Shown here: piece after piece, positions 38,432-44,802 of the stretch
Layout of the letters: each line of letters starts with the position of its first letter
Numbering within the stretch: the first letter of the stretch is position 1
NCBI GenBank assembly: GCA_030141605.1
Contig: JAQGDQ010000019.1
Coordinates: 928,001 to 992,000 of the forward strand
Source of the DNA: Tubiluchus corallicola
Lineage: Eukaryota; Priapulida; Priapulimorpha; Priapulimorphida; Tubiluchidae
Direction of reading: 5' to 3'
DNA: 64,000 nt
Program-made: the position numbers and the translations under genes
The notes under the pieces: generated by a model
The model's input: the letters and a program-made list of their open reading frames with translations, nothing else
Database searches by the model: none
Told to the model about the DNA's origin: nothing

Positions 38432-41400
38432 GCCCATACCAGCGAAATTAATATATAGTGGATTGTAATGTCATAATACATCCTTGCTATCTATGCCACA
38501 TGGTCACAGTATCTGCTAAGACAGTATCTGCAGTATGATTTTCATTTTGTGATAATTTTTATAATGATGTCCAATGAACTGATAGAAACCTCAAGACGTT
38601 TCCACTCGAGGTTTACTTTAAGGCCCACGTTAGGCACATCGCATATTACTTAGAATGTTTTTAATGATTAGTGGAATGGTAGTTAATGTTTGTCATATGT
38701 TTCAAATAGGATTTGGTAAAAGTAATATATTATATGGAGAAGCCTGGAATGTTGAACATGGCTAAAATAAATCCTATTTCAAAAACCAGTTTGCTACCAT
38801 TTTCAGACACCATAGAGACTTTATTGTTAAAAGGCATATTTGATAAATGGCAAAAGTTGATCAACAAATAAGTGTACCAATTTTTGGCTGCTTATTTTTT
38901 AGTGAGTTCTGTGCAGAAACCAAGTGAAGATATGGATAATGGTGCACTCTTTACTGAAGAAGCAGTAGGTGTGTATTCTAACTCTAGTTAATAATGCAAA
39001 CATTTTCTTAAATTGAGACTTCAGTAGTAAACCAATTCCATTATGTATCTTTTGAGTAGCTTTAAAGATTTTTATCAACAAGAGATTTTGCAATTTTCTT
39101 CTTCCTGGTGCATGGAAAGAACAAGAACTTATATGTGATTATAAAAAAGTAGCAGTTCCTACAGCATTAATAAGCTTTGTTTTTTCGTTTTGTCGGTGTG
39201 ATAGTGCGACATATTTCAGTAACTATTATTCTCTTTGCGTTGCAGCAAGTCTAGTCAACCAGATTACTTTAGATAAAGTAAAAGAGGATCAAAAATTTCT
39301 TCGATTACTTCAAAAGCAGGAGAAAGAAATTTGTGGATTCCGAAAAGATTATGAAAAGGTGGGCATCATCAGAAGAACTCAGTTGACATGATCAAGGAAA
39401 AATTCACATAGTTTTATGGCTAAATAAATTGTTCATAATGTTGTGATCATATGCGAAAAATAAGTTTTTAAAATATCATTTTTCTTTAATTTTAAGAACA
39501 GCATAATTTCAATTATGACAACTACAAGTAAAAGAAGGGGAATAAGTTACTTAGCATGTTGGGTTCGTTTTTCTGTTATCACTTAAACATAAGAAAAAAT
39601 AACAGACTGTCTGTAAAGCCAAAGGTTAATGAGTGACTTTGTGTGATTTTTTGTAAGCTCATCGTGGCTTTCAGTAAGCACGCGCTGCTTAAAACTAATT
39701 CAAACTCGAGCAGCTTACCTAATGTTCATGTTAACATATCACAAAAGTAGTTATCTAATTTTTTTGCAAAAACTATACTTTTGATGGAAATTAACAGAGT
39801 GCTGCTTTTCTTTAAACCATTGAATGACATCATTGGTGGACATAATGGGAGTTCAAAACGGGTGCACCCAAGCACAAAATGATCGCGACTTTAAAACGAT
39901 TTTACTAATTACATGAGGCTTTTGTCACACTTTTATTACTAAATCATTTTGACATTTTTTGCAGACATTGAAAATAAGCTTAACTTCCCAGAAGACTTGT
40001 TTTTCCTTTAAGGTACATTATGTACAGAAACGTTAAGTCTAATGTTCTGCTGCCCATGCTCCTGCTTCCATGCTGTTATTTCGTCTTTAATTCATCAGAA
40101 ACTTCTCTCTTTTGTGTTTTATTGCTTATATGTTTACTTGTGTACAAATATTATTTGATCTTTTGTATTGATTGAAAGTTTTATTAAAATTGGTAGGGTG
40201 GTACTGTACAAGATGCTATGTTATTTCATTGTTTTATGAAAAATGCCAAAGTAAGCAAAAATTTGTTGCAGTCTGTGCAAGCAATCTTTGCAACTGAATA
40301 CTGATAGTATAAAAACTTATTTTAGGCCAAATTAAGCAAGGTATAGCAATAAGCAAGCATTAAGCTCGATTTTTCAGGCTTTCCTGTAATAATTTCTCCA
40401 TCTGCATACTTACTATTACATACCACTTCATGATGTGCTTGTAGCCACCAGCATAGCAGGAGCATTATTTGCAAATTTAAACCTGAGTGCAAACTCTGTC
40501 TTCTGCCAGTATTAACAACTGTAATGTGTGTAAAAATCCACTGTAGTTTGTAGGCGATGTTTACAGTTGACTGGAACTCTAAAAGGCTAAGCTGTTTTGG
40601 TAACGTCTCCTTACGCTTTTCCAGAAAATTGCAGAGAAAAGAATGTCGGGCAGAAAACTGGAAGAGCAACTACGGCAAAGTTTTCAAAAAGAAAAGCAAG
40701 CTTTGGAGAAGAACCACAATCGGTCGCTAAAGAAACTTTCTGTTTCCAAAATGGCTGCTCCAGAGTAAGTTAAACACATGAACTTAGCTGGCTTTACTAA
40801 GATGCAAAGCTAATTTAATATATTTTTTTTCGAGTTTTGATTTTATTGATGTTTATTGATTTTACAGCAGTGTACGTGTAATGTCAACGAGACGATTTAT
40901 CTCACTTAAGAATGATGAGCGATTTATTGGTTATAGGTAATCATAATCTGTTTCAGCATGTTGTATTGCTGTGCTAACATTACTTTATTCTGCATTGTTC
41001 ATCAGTACTCCCTTTACTTCAGCTCACTTTCCTTGAACGTACTTTTTTATAAGTGCAGAATTTCTGTGTAATAAATTCTCAATTTGATGTGCGCAGAACA
41101 GTGGCCTAACCATGTTTTACGTTGCATTTATTCCTAATTATAACAAATTTTGCAGCTATTTCTCATAGACTTCAAATTTTACTGTTTCACTTAGTTTAGG
41201 TGTGTCATTTGGTCATGTTCTCTAGTCACTAGTGCTCAATGTCACTAGTGTCAGCCGCTTTCAGTTTTTCTTGCAGTTGCTGTTAATTCCGTTTAAACTT
41301 GTAACTCTAGAGTTGACTTTCTCAGCCTACCTAGCAACTACCTACCTATAAAGGAATATTAAGAGAAGTCATTATTCGGCATAATAACACAGAATTGTTA

Positions 41401-44400
41401 ACATACTTAAAAGAAATGTTTTCCTTTTGAGACTTTTCATGTCCCAAATGATATAACTATTTGCATCACTCAAGTTAAGTTTGATAACATGTGTGGTTTG
41501 CTGTGCACTAAATATAGATTATAGACAAAAACTTAGCTAATCAAGATTCTTCTTCATGCGTAGCATTTAAAAGAAATGTCGAGCTTAAAATGTGTTAATG
41601 TCTTAATTTTAAATAATTTGTAGTGAATGCACAAAAAGCACTTTTTGTCTGTTATTACTGCTATACTTTTGTCAATTTATGACTGCTAATTCAATCATAT
41701 TCTGATATTATATTATAATCACTTTATTAGCACAATATGTACCGTATATTAGTTGTTTTGTGCCTTTGCTGCAATTTCCAATGTTGTGATTGGCTTTTAT
41801 TTCCTGAATCTTTTTCATTTTTGCAGTGATCATACTAAATTGAAAGAAGAAAAGAATGCAAGCTTGATTGAGCTTGAAACGGATCATCAAACACGGGTCA
41901 GTGATTTACTATAATAAAATGTGTGAAAATATTGATGTTTTAAATTGTTTACTGAAAATTATATCAAATTGTTGTTATTTATTCGTATTGTGCACTACTT
42001 AATATATGCGTTCTTCCATGCTGAACAATACTAAAAAACGTGTTTAGGCTAACCAAAAAGCCATATAGCTTTGAAAAATAGCAAGATTCATTTACAAAAT
42101 TTCATTATCATATTAGGAATGTATGTATTTTTATTACTACTAATTTCCTTTTATAATTGTCATAGGTAAAAGAACATAAAAAGAAGATATCGGAAACTAT
42201 GACTAATGTTATCGTAGATCATCATGAGTTTATTAAAAATGTTTATTTGAAGCACCACGAAATGGTAAGCACCATAAAGCTGAATTTTGTTATTGTTTTA
42301 TATTTCAACATCAGATTCCTTCAATTTATTGTATGACTAGATCTACAAATGAATGCAGAAGGTTTGTCAGTGATAAATTAATGCTTTTGTGATCTTGTTA
42401 ATAATTATATTTTATGAAATGCATTGTACTGTTGCTTAATGAGAATTGTTTTTTCAGCAATATACGCTACTTGAAAAACTTACTAATGAATCCAAAGAGA
42501 AGCAGATGAAAGTTTTGCAAACACTACATGATAGGTAAAATTGTGAAATTTGTGCTTTTGCAAAATATTGAAGTGTAGCAAAACATATATTACTGTAGCT
42601 AATTTTTTTGCTAGGATGTACATTATGGGTAATACGATTCAAATCTGGGTTGAATCGATCTGGGAAGCACATATAAGTTGTTATTCAACGCAGTCTACAG
42701 TTTTATTACAACAAAGAACTATATAATGTACACAACAAAAAAGTATTCTTCTTTCTGTGCATGGGTGTTTTTAATGTCGGTGTAGCTGCTGCATTGCATC
42801 AAGAATTCCCAAATGAAATTATGTACACATTGTCTGCTTCTCAACATTGAATCTTGTAAGTAGTAAACAGAGCTATTTCAGCACAGCAACGAAAAAATTA
42901 AAAACATACATAAAAATCAAACTGTAAGTAACACCCCATAATAGTGTTATAAAAAAATTTAAAACACTATGTTCTGCAGCACCCTATGCTATTACAGTTG
43001 TGTGCGTGTGTGTGCATGACAGTTGTGCATGTGTGCGTGCGTACATGTGTGAAAGGAAAATAATTATGAAAATATCTAAGGTGAATATAAGATTAAGTTA
43101 GTTTGCAAATATGACTAAATTTTAAACTTAGATAGATAACAAAATTTTGTTTCACTAAATCTTAATGATTGGTTTGTTTCAGTGAGGTGACAGCAGCTGC
43201 TGAGAGAAGCAGGATACAAACACGTGAAGAAATCAAACAGCTGGTAAAATCATGTAATGATAAAGCAGAGATCTCACGGCGAAAGCGAGAAATCCAACAG
43301 AAGCAAATTAACAAAGGCGTAACAGAAAGACAGCGAGTAAGCAAAACTTTCTTTATGGTGTTACACGCTACTGAGTGAGGTTACAAAAAGCTTTCATGTC
43401 ATTAAACAACTTATTCACATATAGTTTTACTAGATTACAGTGGTAACCTGGATTTCAAAAAATATTAATTTTAGTGAAAAAAATACTTATTTCATAATTG
43501 CATTTACTACAAAAAGACTTGATTAATGAAAAAATTCCATACTTAGGAAAGGAGTGTTTTCTCTGTTTTTTAATTATTTGATTTTTTCATTAATTGTCAT
43601 TATTCTTAAATTTTCATTACTTGTATTTTCTTAGCTACAGATTGACAGTTCATCTCAAAGTAAAACAAGTACGTCTCCCTAATGTCAAGAAGTGGTTCAA
43701 TACTGTGTGGCTCCTGTTTTCTTAGTGATACTCATTTAATATATGACTTAGTATGATATGTAATAAATGGTGTATAACAAATTACTTGTATTTTCTTAGC
43801 TACAGATTGACAGTTCATCTCAAAGTAAAACAAGTACGTCTCCCTAATGTCAAGAAGTGGTTCAATACTGTGTGGCTCCTGTTTTCTTAGTGATACTCAT
43901 TTAATATATGACTTAGTATGATATGTAATAAATGGTGTATAATAAATAGTAAAGCAATCTTTGTTTCTTTAGCTGATGGAACAATTTGAAAAAGCTAAGA
44001 CACGACTGGAAAAAGTATATGAAAGTCTGAAAACTGAACTAGAAAATGACAGAGACTTTGTAAGTGAACATACATAAAATTACATTGTAATAATTTAGTA
44101 TTTTGTGTCTTGCTTGAAAATGAGTCAAATCACATCAAAGTCAGTTGTTCAACACTCTCTACCTCAAGGAAGTATCAGCAGGCGATATAGTAAGATCTCC
44201 ATACTGTCCTTCTTTTATTTAATGGTTTTTAAAAATATGACAAGCAACAACTCACAATAGTGTTGAAAAATGTATTTTGTGGTCTGTGACATTGCTTACA
44301 CCCAATTTATATTTACACTAAAAAAAGTTTATATCTACACTTGCATACACTAAAAAATGAAAGGCTTCAGAAGCCCAGAACATTATTACTACATCCTGTT

Positions 44401-44802
44401 CATTGCTAAATTGTTTTTAAGTGTGGTACTGCTTTTACCTGTTATTTGCTATTTCATCTATTTTGCCAAGCAAGGCACAAAAATGGAACATATTTTTATC
44501 TTCCTCAAGGCTCAGTTTTTCCATTCGACATTCGAAAATTTGTGAGTTTAAAACTAATATCCTTAACATCTTGTTAAAATGTAGTACTTCTTCAATGACT
44601 GCACTAAATATACTTTCAAGTAGTTTGTCTTGCACGTTTTTTAAATTTTAAATACAAATTCTTCCAGGCAAAGTTAGAAATAGAGAAAACATGTCAGACC
44701 AATTGCACTCAGGCACTTGCAGAATACATTGAAAATTCTGAAGAGAATGGTGCTGCTGCTATTGCTGTGAACATTCCAGATGTAGAATCAACTGATTTAT
44801 GA
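9776..44802 (+). CDS. PLCB: 1-phosphatidylinositol 4,5-bisphosphate phosphodiesterase beta (PLC-beta), 5' end missing
   Basis: Phospholipase C-beta cuts PIP2 into IP3 and diacylglycerol at the inner plasma membrane, downstream of Gq-coupled receptors. I joined 29 coding exons by GT-AG splicing in one frame: 3660 nt, 1219 residues and a TGA. Exons: 9776-9844, 19763-20037, 22190-22274, 23812-23912, 25090-25256, 25435-25581, 25760-25985, 26917-27004, 27413-27497, 27973-28026, 29774-29964, 30790-30886, 31355-31439, 33289-33413, 33732-33886, 34604-34768, 35208-35307, 36074-36181, 36838-36989, 37993-38236, 38903-38968, 39246-39358, 40625-40764, 41827-41896, 42166-42264, 42458-42534, 43183-43336, 43973-44059, 44668-44802. 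Residues in the X, Y and C2 regions match the PLCB1/2/3 group better than PLCB4 (recalled comparison). All phases agree and no exon contains a stop. The start codon and about 50-75 N-terminal residues lie in exon(s) I could not find. Confidence 0.93.
16038..16352. repeat. Degenerate array of 15-16-bp units (TTTGGTACAGGGAAA-like)
   Basis: Roughly twenty imperfect units follow one another, for example TTTGGTACAGGTAAA, TTTGGACATGGTAAT, TCTGGTGCAAGCGAA and TTTGGTACTGCGAAA. Unit length is mostly 15 or 16. The same type of unit recurs near 53.8, 57-58 and 60.6 kb. Confidence 0.75.
16500..16836. repeat. Degenerate (TTG/TTA/TGC)n triplet microsatellite
   Basis: Imperfect TTG, CTG, ATT and GTC triplets run through this stretch. 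The apparent reading frames here, made almost only of Leu, Val, Cys, Ser or Asn, are by-products of the repeat. Confidence 0.8.
16940..17850 (-). mobile_element. Decayed non-LTR (LINE) retrotransposon, reverse transcriptase region
   Basis: Read on the - strand, pieces of a LINE reverse transcriptase appear in the right order, separated by frameshifts and stops: [11 protein letters not shown] (about 17635-17600), [13 protein letters not shown] (17480-17440), PVDLV then [10 protein letters not shown] (about 17250-17200), RVPQGSV followed by LLFLLYVN (17085-17025), and YAVD, a mutated form of the catalytic (F/Y)xDD (about 16985). The style is that of CR1/Jockey-like elements. It cannot encode an active protein. 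Confidence 0.75.
19763..20037 (+). CDS. PLCB: PLCB exon (rest of PH domain)
   Basis: 275 nt, enters in phase 0 and leaves after two bases of a codon; acceptor TTTCAG, donor GTAAGT. Begins [11 protein letters not shown] and contains [20 protein letters not shown] and [20 protein letters not shown], the central and C-terminal strands and helix of the PLC-beta PH domain, then enters the first EF-hand. Confidence 0.93.
20038..22189 (+). other. PLCB intron, 2.2 kb
   Basis: No gene seen. Between about 21330 and 21585 the pattern TTCANACTAG or a close variant recurs four times (near 21330, 21378, 21482 and 21573), possibly a decayed repetitive element. Confidence 0.6.
22190..22274 (+). CDS. PLCB: PLCB exon (EF-hand 1)
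   Basis: 85 nt; the first base completes an Asn codon, leaves in phase 0. Encodes [20 protein letters not shown] then EQAGLPAGK, matching the EF-hand region (typical AL..LGLPSGK). Confidence 0.92.
22275..23811 (+). other. PLCB intron, 1.5 kb
   Basis: About half is a GACTT/AAGTC-rich inverted-repeat element (22533-23352). Nothing else seen. Confidence 0.6.
22533..23352. mobile_element. AAGTC/GACTT-rich non-autonomous element, possibly hAT
   Basis: The left side is full of CAAGTC and CAAGTCT words, and the right side ends in an inverted block reading GACTTGGGACTC and CAGAGTTGG on the - strand. The left end near CAAAGATGTTAGAAAGTCTC resembles that right end loosely. Flanks CAATCTAA and CAATCTGC could be a decayed 8-bp target duplication. 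Both ends are diverged and the boundaries are approximate. Confidence 0.45.
23812..23912 (+). CDS. PLCB: PLCB exon (EF-hands 1-2)
   Basis: 101 nt, starts in phase 0 and leaves after two bases of an Ile codon; donor GTAAGT. Encodes [20 protein letters not shown] then [14 protein letters not shown], matching the EF-hand segment with the typical F..FY..L.PR.EI..LF pattern. Confidence 0.92.
23913..25089 (+). other. PLCB intron, 1.2 kb
   Basis: AT-rich intron; no feature seen beyond the splice sites. Confidence 0.7.
25090..25256 (+). CDS. PLCB: PLCB exon (EF-hands 3-4)
   Basis: 167 nt, completes an Ile codon and leaves after one base of a Gly codon. Contains [20 protein letters not shown] and [20 protein letters not shown]. 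The RDPRLNE loop between EF-hands 3 and 4 is the region known to contact G-alpha-q and stimulate its GTPase; it is conserved here. Confidence 0.95.
25435..25581 (+). CDS. PLCB: PLCB exon (start of catalytic X box)
   Basis: 147 nt, phase 1 to phase 1. Encodes [11 protein letters not shown] and then [18 protein letters not shown]. The His and Asn of SSHNTYL are the first catalytic His and a calcium ligand of the PLC TIM barrel. The downstream intron is short (25582-25759). Confidence 0.96.
25760..25985 (+). CDS. PLCB: PLCB exon (X box core)
   Basis: 226 nt, enters in phase 1, leaves after two bases. Contains [40 protein letters not shown] and [10 protein letters not shown]. The VELDCW Glu and Asp and the SFEN Glu are calcium ligands; the His in ITHG is the second catalytic His. 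All are present. Confidence 0.96.
25986..26916 (+). other. PLCB intron, 0.9 kb
   Basis: No feature seen apart from splice sites. Confidence 0.65.
26917..27004 (+). CDS. PLCB: PLCB exon (X box)
   Basis: 88 nt; encodes [20 protein letters not shown] then EEPIESHP, matching the helix after SFENH in PLC-beta (family pattern Q.K.A.YC..IFGD.L). Leaves in phase 0. The following intron (27005-27412) is featureless. Confidence 0.94.
27413..27497 (+). CDS. PLCB: PLCB exon (end of X box)
   Basis: 85 nt; encodes [20 protein letters not shown], the last strand of the X half-barrel (LPSP..L..KI.IKNKK) and the start of the X-Y linker. Leaves after one base. The intron 27498-27972 ends in a pyrimidine-rich stretch and contains an unused-looking TTTGTAG acceptor near 27902. 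Confidence 0.94.
27973..28026 (+). CDS. PLCB: PLCB exon (X-Y linker, 54 nt)
   Basis: 54 nt, phase 1 on both sides; encodes [18 protein letters not shown]. Because it is symmetric, the transcript stays in frame if it is skipped, so it could be alternative. The linker is variable in the family, so homology does not prove this exon; the splice sites and open frame are the evidence. Confidence 0.72.
28027..29773 (+). other. PLCB intron, 1.7 kb
   Basis: Contains an exact 89-bp tandem duplication (29355-29532). Nothing else recognised. Confidence 0.65.
29355..29532. repeat. Exact 89-bp tandem duplication
   Basis: The block beginning ATTCAGTTCCTGCATTTACA at 29355 starts again at 29444; the two copies look identical. 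Intronic, no coding content. Confidence 0.92.
29774..29964 (+). CDS. PLCB: PLCB exon (acidic X-Y linker)
   Basis: 191 nt, enters in phase 1, leaves in phase 0. Encodes a Glu/Asp/Ser/Thr-rich stretch ending [18 protein letters not shown]. In PLC-beta enzymes an acidic X-Y linker blocks the active site until repelled by the negatively charged membrane, so the charge is the conserved feature. Confidence 0.88.
29965..30789 (+). other. PLCB intron, 0.8 kb
   Basis: No feature seen. Confidence 0.65.
30790..30886 (+). CDS. PLCB: PLCB exon (lid helix and start of Y box)
   Basis: 97 nt, phase 0 to phase 1; encodes [20 protein letters not shown] then [12 protein letters not shown]. This aligns with the linker helix and Y-box start of vertebrate PLCB1/3 (LVNYIQPVKF..F). 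Confidence 0.94.
30887..31354 (+). other. PLCB intron, 0.5 kb
   Basis: No feature seen apart from splice sites. Confidence 0.6.
31355..31439 (+). CDS. PLCB: PLCB exon (Y box)
   Basis: 85 nt; encodes [20 protein letters not shown] then KEYPVEFV. The donor is GTATCC after GTAAA; this choice, rather than the earlier GTAAAG, keeps the frame and produces the conserved VNYNKRQ across the junction. Confidence 0.93.
31884..32324. mobile_element. Non-autonomous hAT-type element (MITE), 441 bp
   Basis: Terminal inverted repeat CAGGGCCTATTTCA is perfect at both ends, and imperfect pairing continues inward over GGGGAAGTGGGG. The 8-bp flanks CCGTTAGG (31876-31883) and CCTTTAGG (32325-32332) match at 7 of 8 positions. 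CAGGG ends and an 8-bp target duplication are hAT hallmarks. The middle is a (GA)n-rich tract (about 32106-32212). No transposase is encoded. Confidence 0.85.
32106..32212. repeat. (GA)n-rich microsatellite inside the MITE
   Basis: GAGAGA and GGGAGA runs. The Glu/Arg or Leu/Ser reading frames over this tract are artefacts. Confidence 0.9.
33289..33413 (+). CDS. PLCB: PLCB exon (Y box core)
   Basis: 125 nt; encodes [20 protein letters not shown] then [20 protein letters not shown]. These are the most conserved residues of the Y half-barrel, including the substrate phosphate-binding Ser and Arg region. Confidence 0.97.
33732..33886 (+). CDS. PLCB: PLCB exon (end of Y box)
   Basis: 155 nt; encodes [20 protein letters not shown] then [15 protein letters not shown], the end of the catalytic barrel. 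Leaves in phase 0 after TVK. The intron before it (33414-33731) shows nothing. Confidence 0.97.
33887..34603 (+). other. PLCB intron, 0.7 kb
   Basis: No feature seen. Confidence 0.65.
34604..34768 (+). CDS. PLCB: PLCB exon (C2 domain, first half)
   Basis: 165 nt, phase 0 at both ends; encodes [37 protein letters not shown] and [13 protein letters not shown], typical of the PLC-beta C2 domain. The next intron (34769-35207) shows nothing. Confidence 0.97.
35208..35307 (+). CDS. PLCB: PLCB exon (C2 domain)
   Basis: 100 nt; encodes [20 protein letters not shown] then [13 protein letters not shown]. Leaves after one base of a Gly codon. Confidence 0.96.
35308..36073 (+). other. PLCB intron, 0.8 kb
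   Basis: Contains a short perfect hairpin at 35889-35922. Nothing else seen. Confidence 0.65.
35889..35922. repeat. Perfect 13-bp inverted repeat (hairpin)
   Basis: TGTAACTAAATAG and its exact reverse complement are separated by 8 bases. It sits in a PLCB intron; no function is evident. Confidence 0.8.
36074..36181 (+). CDS. PLCB: PLCB exon (end of C2 domain)
   Basis: 108 nt; encodes [20 protein letters not shown] then [16 protein letters not shown]. It ends the C2 domain and leads into the proximal C-terminal helices. Confidence 0.96.
36182..36837 (+). other. PLCB intron, 0.7 kb
   Basis: No feature. A GCAG at 36805-36808 is not a usable acceptor, because the frame would stop at once. Confidence 0.6.
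36838..36989 (+). CDS. PLCB: PLCB exon (Gq-binding helix-turn-helix)
   Basis: 152 nt; encodes [20 protein letters not shown] then EQLKCLM and a run of seven Asp. The L-x-NPI motif matches the helix-turn-helix that binds active G-alpha-q in PLCB3. The acceptor at 36836-36837 gives the DFADAL sequence expected from the family; an AG nine bases later would remove three residues. Two GTAAGT donors, at 36969 and 36990, both keep the frame. Confidence 0.92.
36990..37992 (+). other. PLCB intron, 1.0 kb
   Basis: Contains a (TA)n microsatellite at about 37660-37703. Confidence 0.65.
37660..37703. repeat. (TA)n microsatellite
   Basis: Uninterrupted alternating A and T for about 44 bases. Confidence 0.95.
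37993..38236 (+). CDS. PLCB: PLCB exon (variable linker)
   Basis: 244 nt, phase 0 to phase 1; encodes a Ser/Thr/Pro/Lys-rich low-complexity linker (starts [14 protein letters not shown]) between the proximal and distal C-terminal domains. Not conserved in the family; supported by open frame and good splice sites. Confidence 0.85.
38237..38902 (+). other. PLCB intron, 0.7 kb
   Basis: Contains a (TA)n tract at about 38395-38429. Confidence 0.65.
38395..38429. repeat. (TA)n microsatellite
   Basis: Uninterrupted alternating A and T. Confidence 0.93.
38903..38968 (+). CDS. PLCB: PLCB exon (variable linker, 66 nt)
   Basis: 66 nt, phase 1 on both sides, so in frame if skipped. Encodes [20 protein letters not shown]. 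Supported by splice sites and frame only. Confidence 0.78.
39246..39358 (+). CDS. PLCB: PLCB exon (distal C-terminal coiled coil, start)
   Basis: 113 nt; encodes [20 protein letters not shown] then [18 protein letters not shown], the start of the long helical C-terminal domain used for membrane association, dimerisation and Gq activation. Confidence 0.92.
39359..40624 (+). other. PLCB intron, 1.3 kb
   Basis: No feature recognised. Confidence 0.65.
40625..40764 (+). CDS. PLCB: PLCB exon (coiled coil)
   Basis: 140 nt; encodes [20 protein letters not shown] and the following Lys/Glu-rich helix ending LSVSKMAAP. Leaves after two bases (GA), which become Asp with either following exon. Confidence 0.92.
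40868..40936 (+). CDS. PLCB: Candidate PLCB cassette exon, 69 nt
   Basis: Inside the intron between 40764 and 41827 lies a 69-nt open segment with a good acceptor (TGATTTTACAG) and a donor GTAATC. It enters and leaves after two bases of a codon, so it can be included or skipped without changing the frame. It would add 23 residues containing [20 protein letters not shown], basic and unlike the coiled coil around it. The donor is weak (+4 to +6 ATC), and I know of no equivalent segment in vertebrate PLC-beta. Confidence 0.55.
40937..41826 (+). other. PLCB intron, 0.9 kb
   Basis: No feature seen. Confidence 0.6.
41827..41896 (+). CDS. PLCB: PLCB exon (coiled coil)
   Basis: 70 nt; encodes [23 protein letters not shown] in frame with both the 40764 and the 40936 donor. 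Leaves in phase 0. Confidence 0.92.
42166..42264 (+). CDS. PLCB: PLCB exon (coiled coil)
   Basis: 99 nt, phase 0 at both ends; encodes [20 protein letters not shown] then [13 protein letters not shown]. Confidence 0.92.
42458..42534 (+). CDS. PLCB: PLCB exon (coiled coil)
   Basis: 77 nt; encodes [20 protein letters not shown] then QTLHD, matching the family pattern LL.K......EK...L...H. Leaves after two bases of a Ser codon. Confidence 0.92.
42535..43182 (+). other. PLCB intron, 0.6 kb
   Basis: Contains a short degenerate (TG)n stretch near 43000-43050; otherwise nothing. Confidence 0.6.
43183..43336 (+). CDS. PLCB: PLCB exon (coiled coil)
   Basis: 154 nt; encodes [20 protein letters not shown] and [16 protein letters not shown]. 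Leaves in phase 0; it can join either the main downstream exon at 43973 or the alternative ends at 43635 and 43800. Confidence 0.93.
43635..43682 (+). CDS. PLCB: Candidate alternative PLCB last exon, copy 1
   Basis: After the acceptor TTTTCTTAG, 15 codons ([15 protein letters not shown]) continue the frame from the 43336 donor and end in TAA; AATAAA follows at 43762-43767. Use of this exon would drop the last 73 residues, including the end of the coiled coil and the PDZ ligand, for a Ser-rich tail. Vertebrate PLC-beta genes also make C-terminal splice variants. No transcript evidence is available here. Confidence 0.5.
   Translation, partial: LQIDSSSQSKTSTSP
43800..43847 (+). CDS. PLCB: Candidate alternative PLCB last exon, copy 2
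   Basis: Identical to the candidate at 43635-43682, 165 bp downstream, with its own acceptor, stop and AATAAA at 43927-43932. Confidence 0.45.
   Translation, partial: LQIDSSSQSKTSTSP
43973..44059 (+). CDS. PLCB: PLCB exon (coiled coil)
   Basis: 87 nt, phase 0 at both ends; encodes [20 protein letters not shown] then TELENDRDF. Confidence 0.92.
44060..44667 (+). other. PLCB intron, 0.6 kb
   Basis: No feature recognised. Confidence 0.6.
44668..44802 (+). CDS. PLCB: PLCB last coding exon with PDZ ligand
   Basis: 135 nt including TGA. Encodes [20 protein letters not shown] and ends [10 protein letters not shown]. The C-terminal S-T-D-L fits the class I PDZ ligand (S/T-x-hydrophobic at the end), as expected for PLC-beta proteins that are anchored by PDZ scaffolds. 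Confidence 0.93.
   Translation, partial: AKLEIEKTCQTNCTQALAEYIENSEENGAAAIAVNIPDVESTDL

Larger units (their letters stand above)
43616..43942. repeat. 165-bp tandem duplication in the PLCB intron
   Basis: Copy 1 is 43616-43780, copy 2 starts at 43781 and matches copy 1 through about 43942. I see no mismatch in the shared part. Each copy contains a complete candidate terminal exon. Confidence 0.93.
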
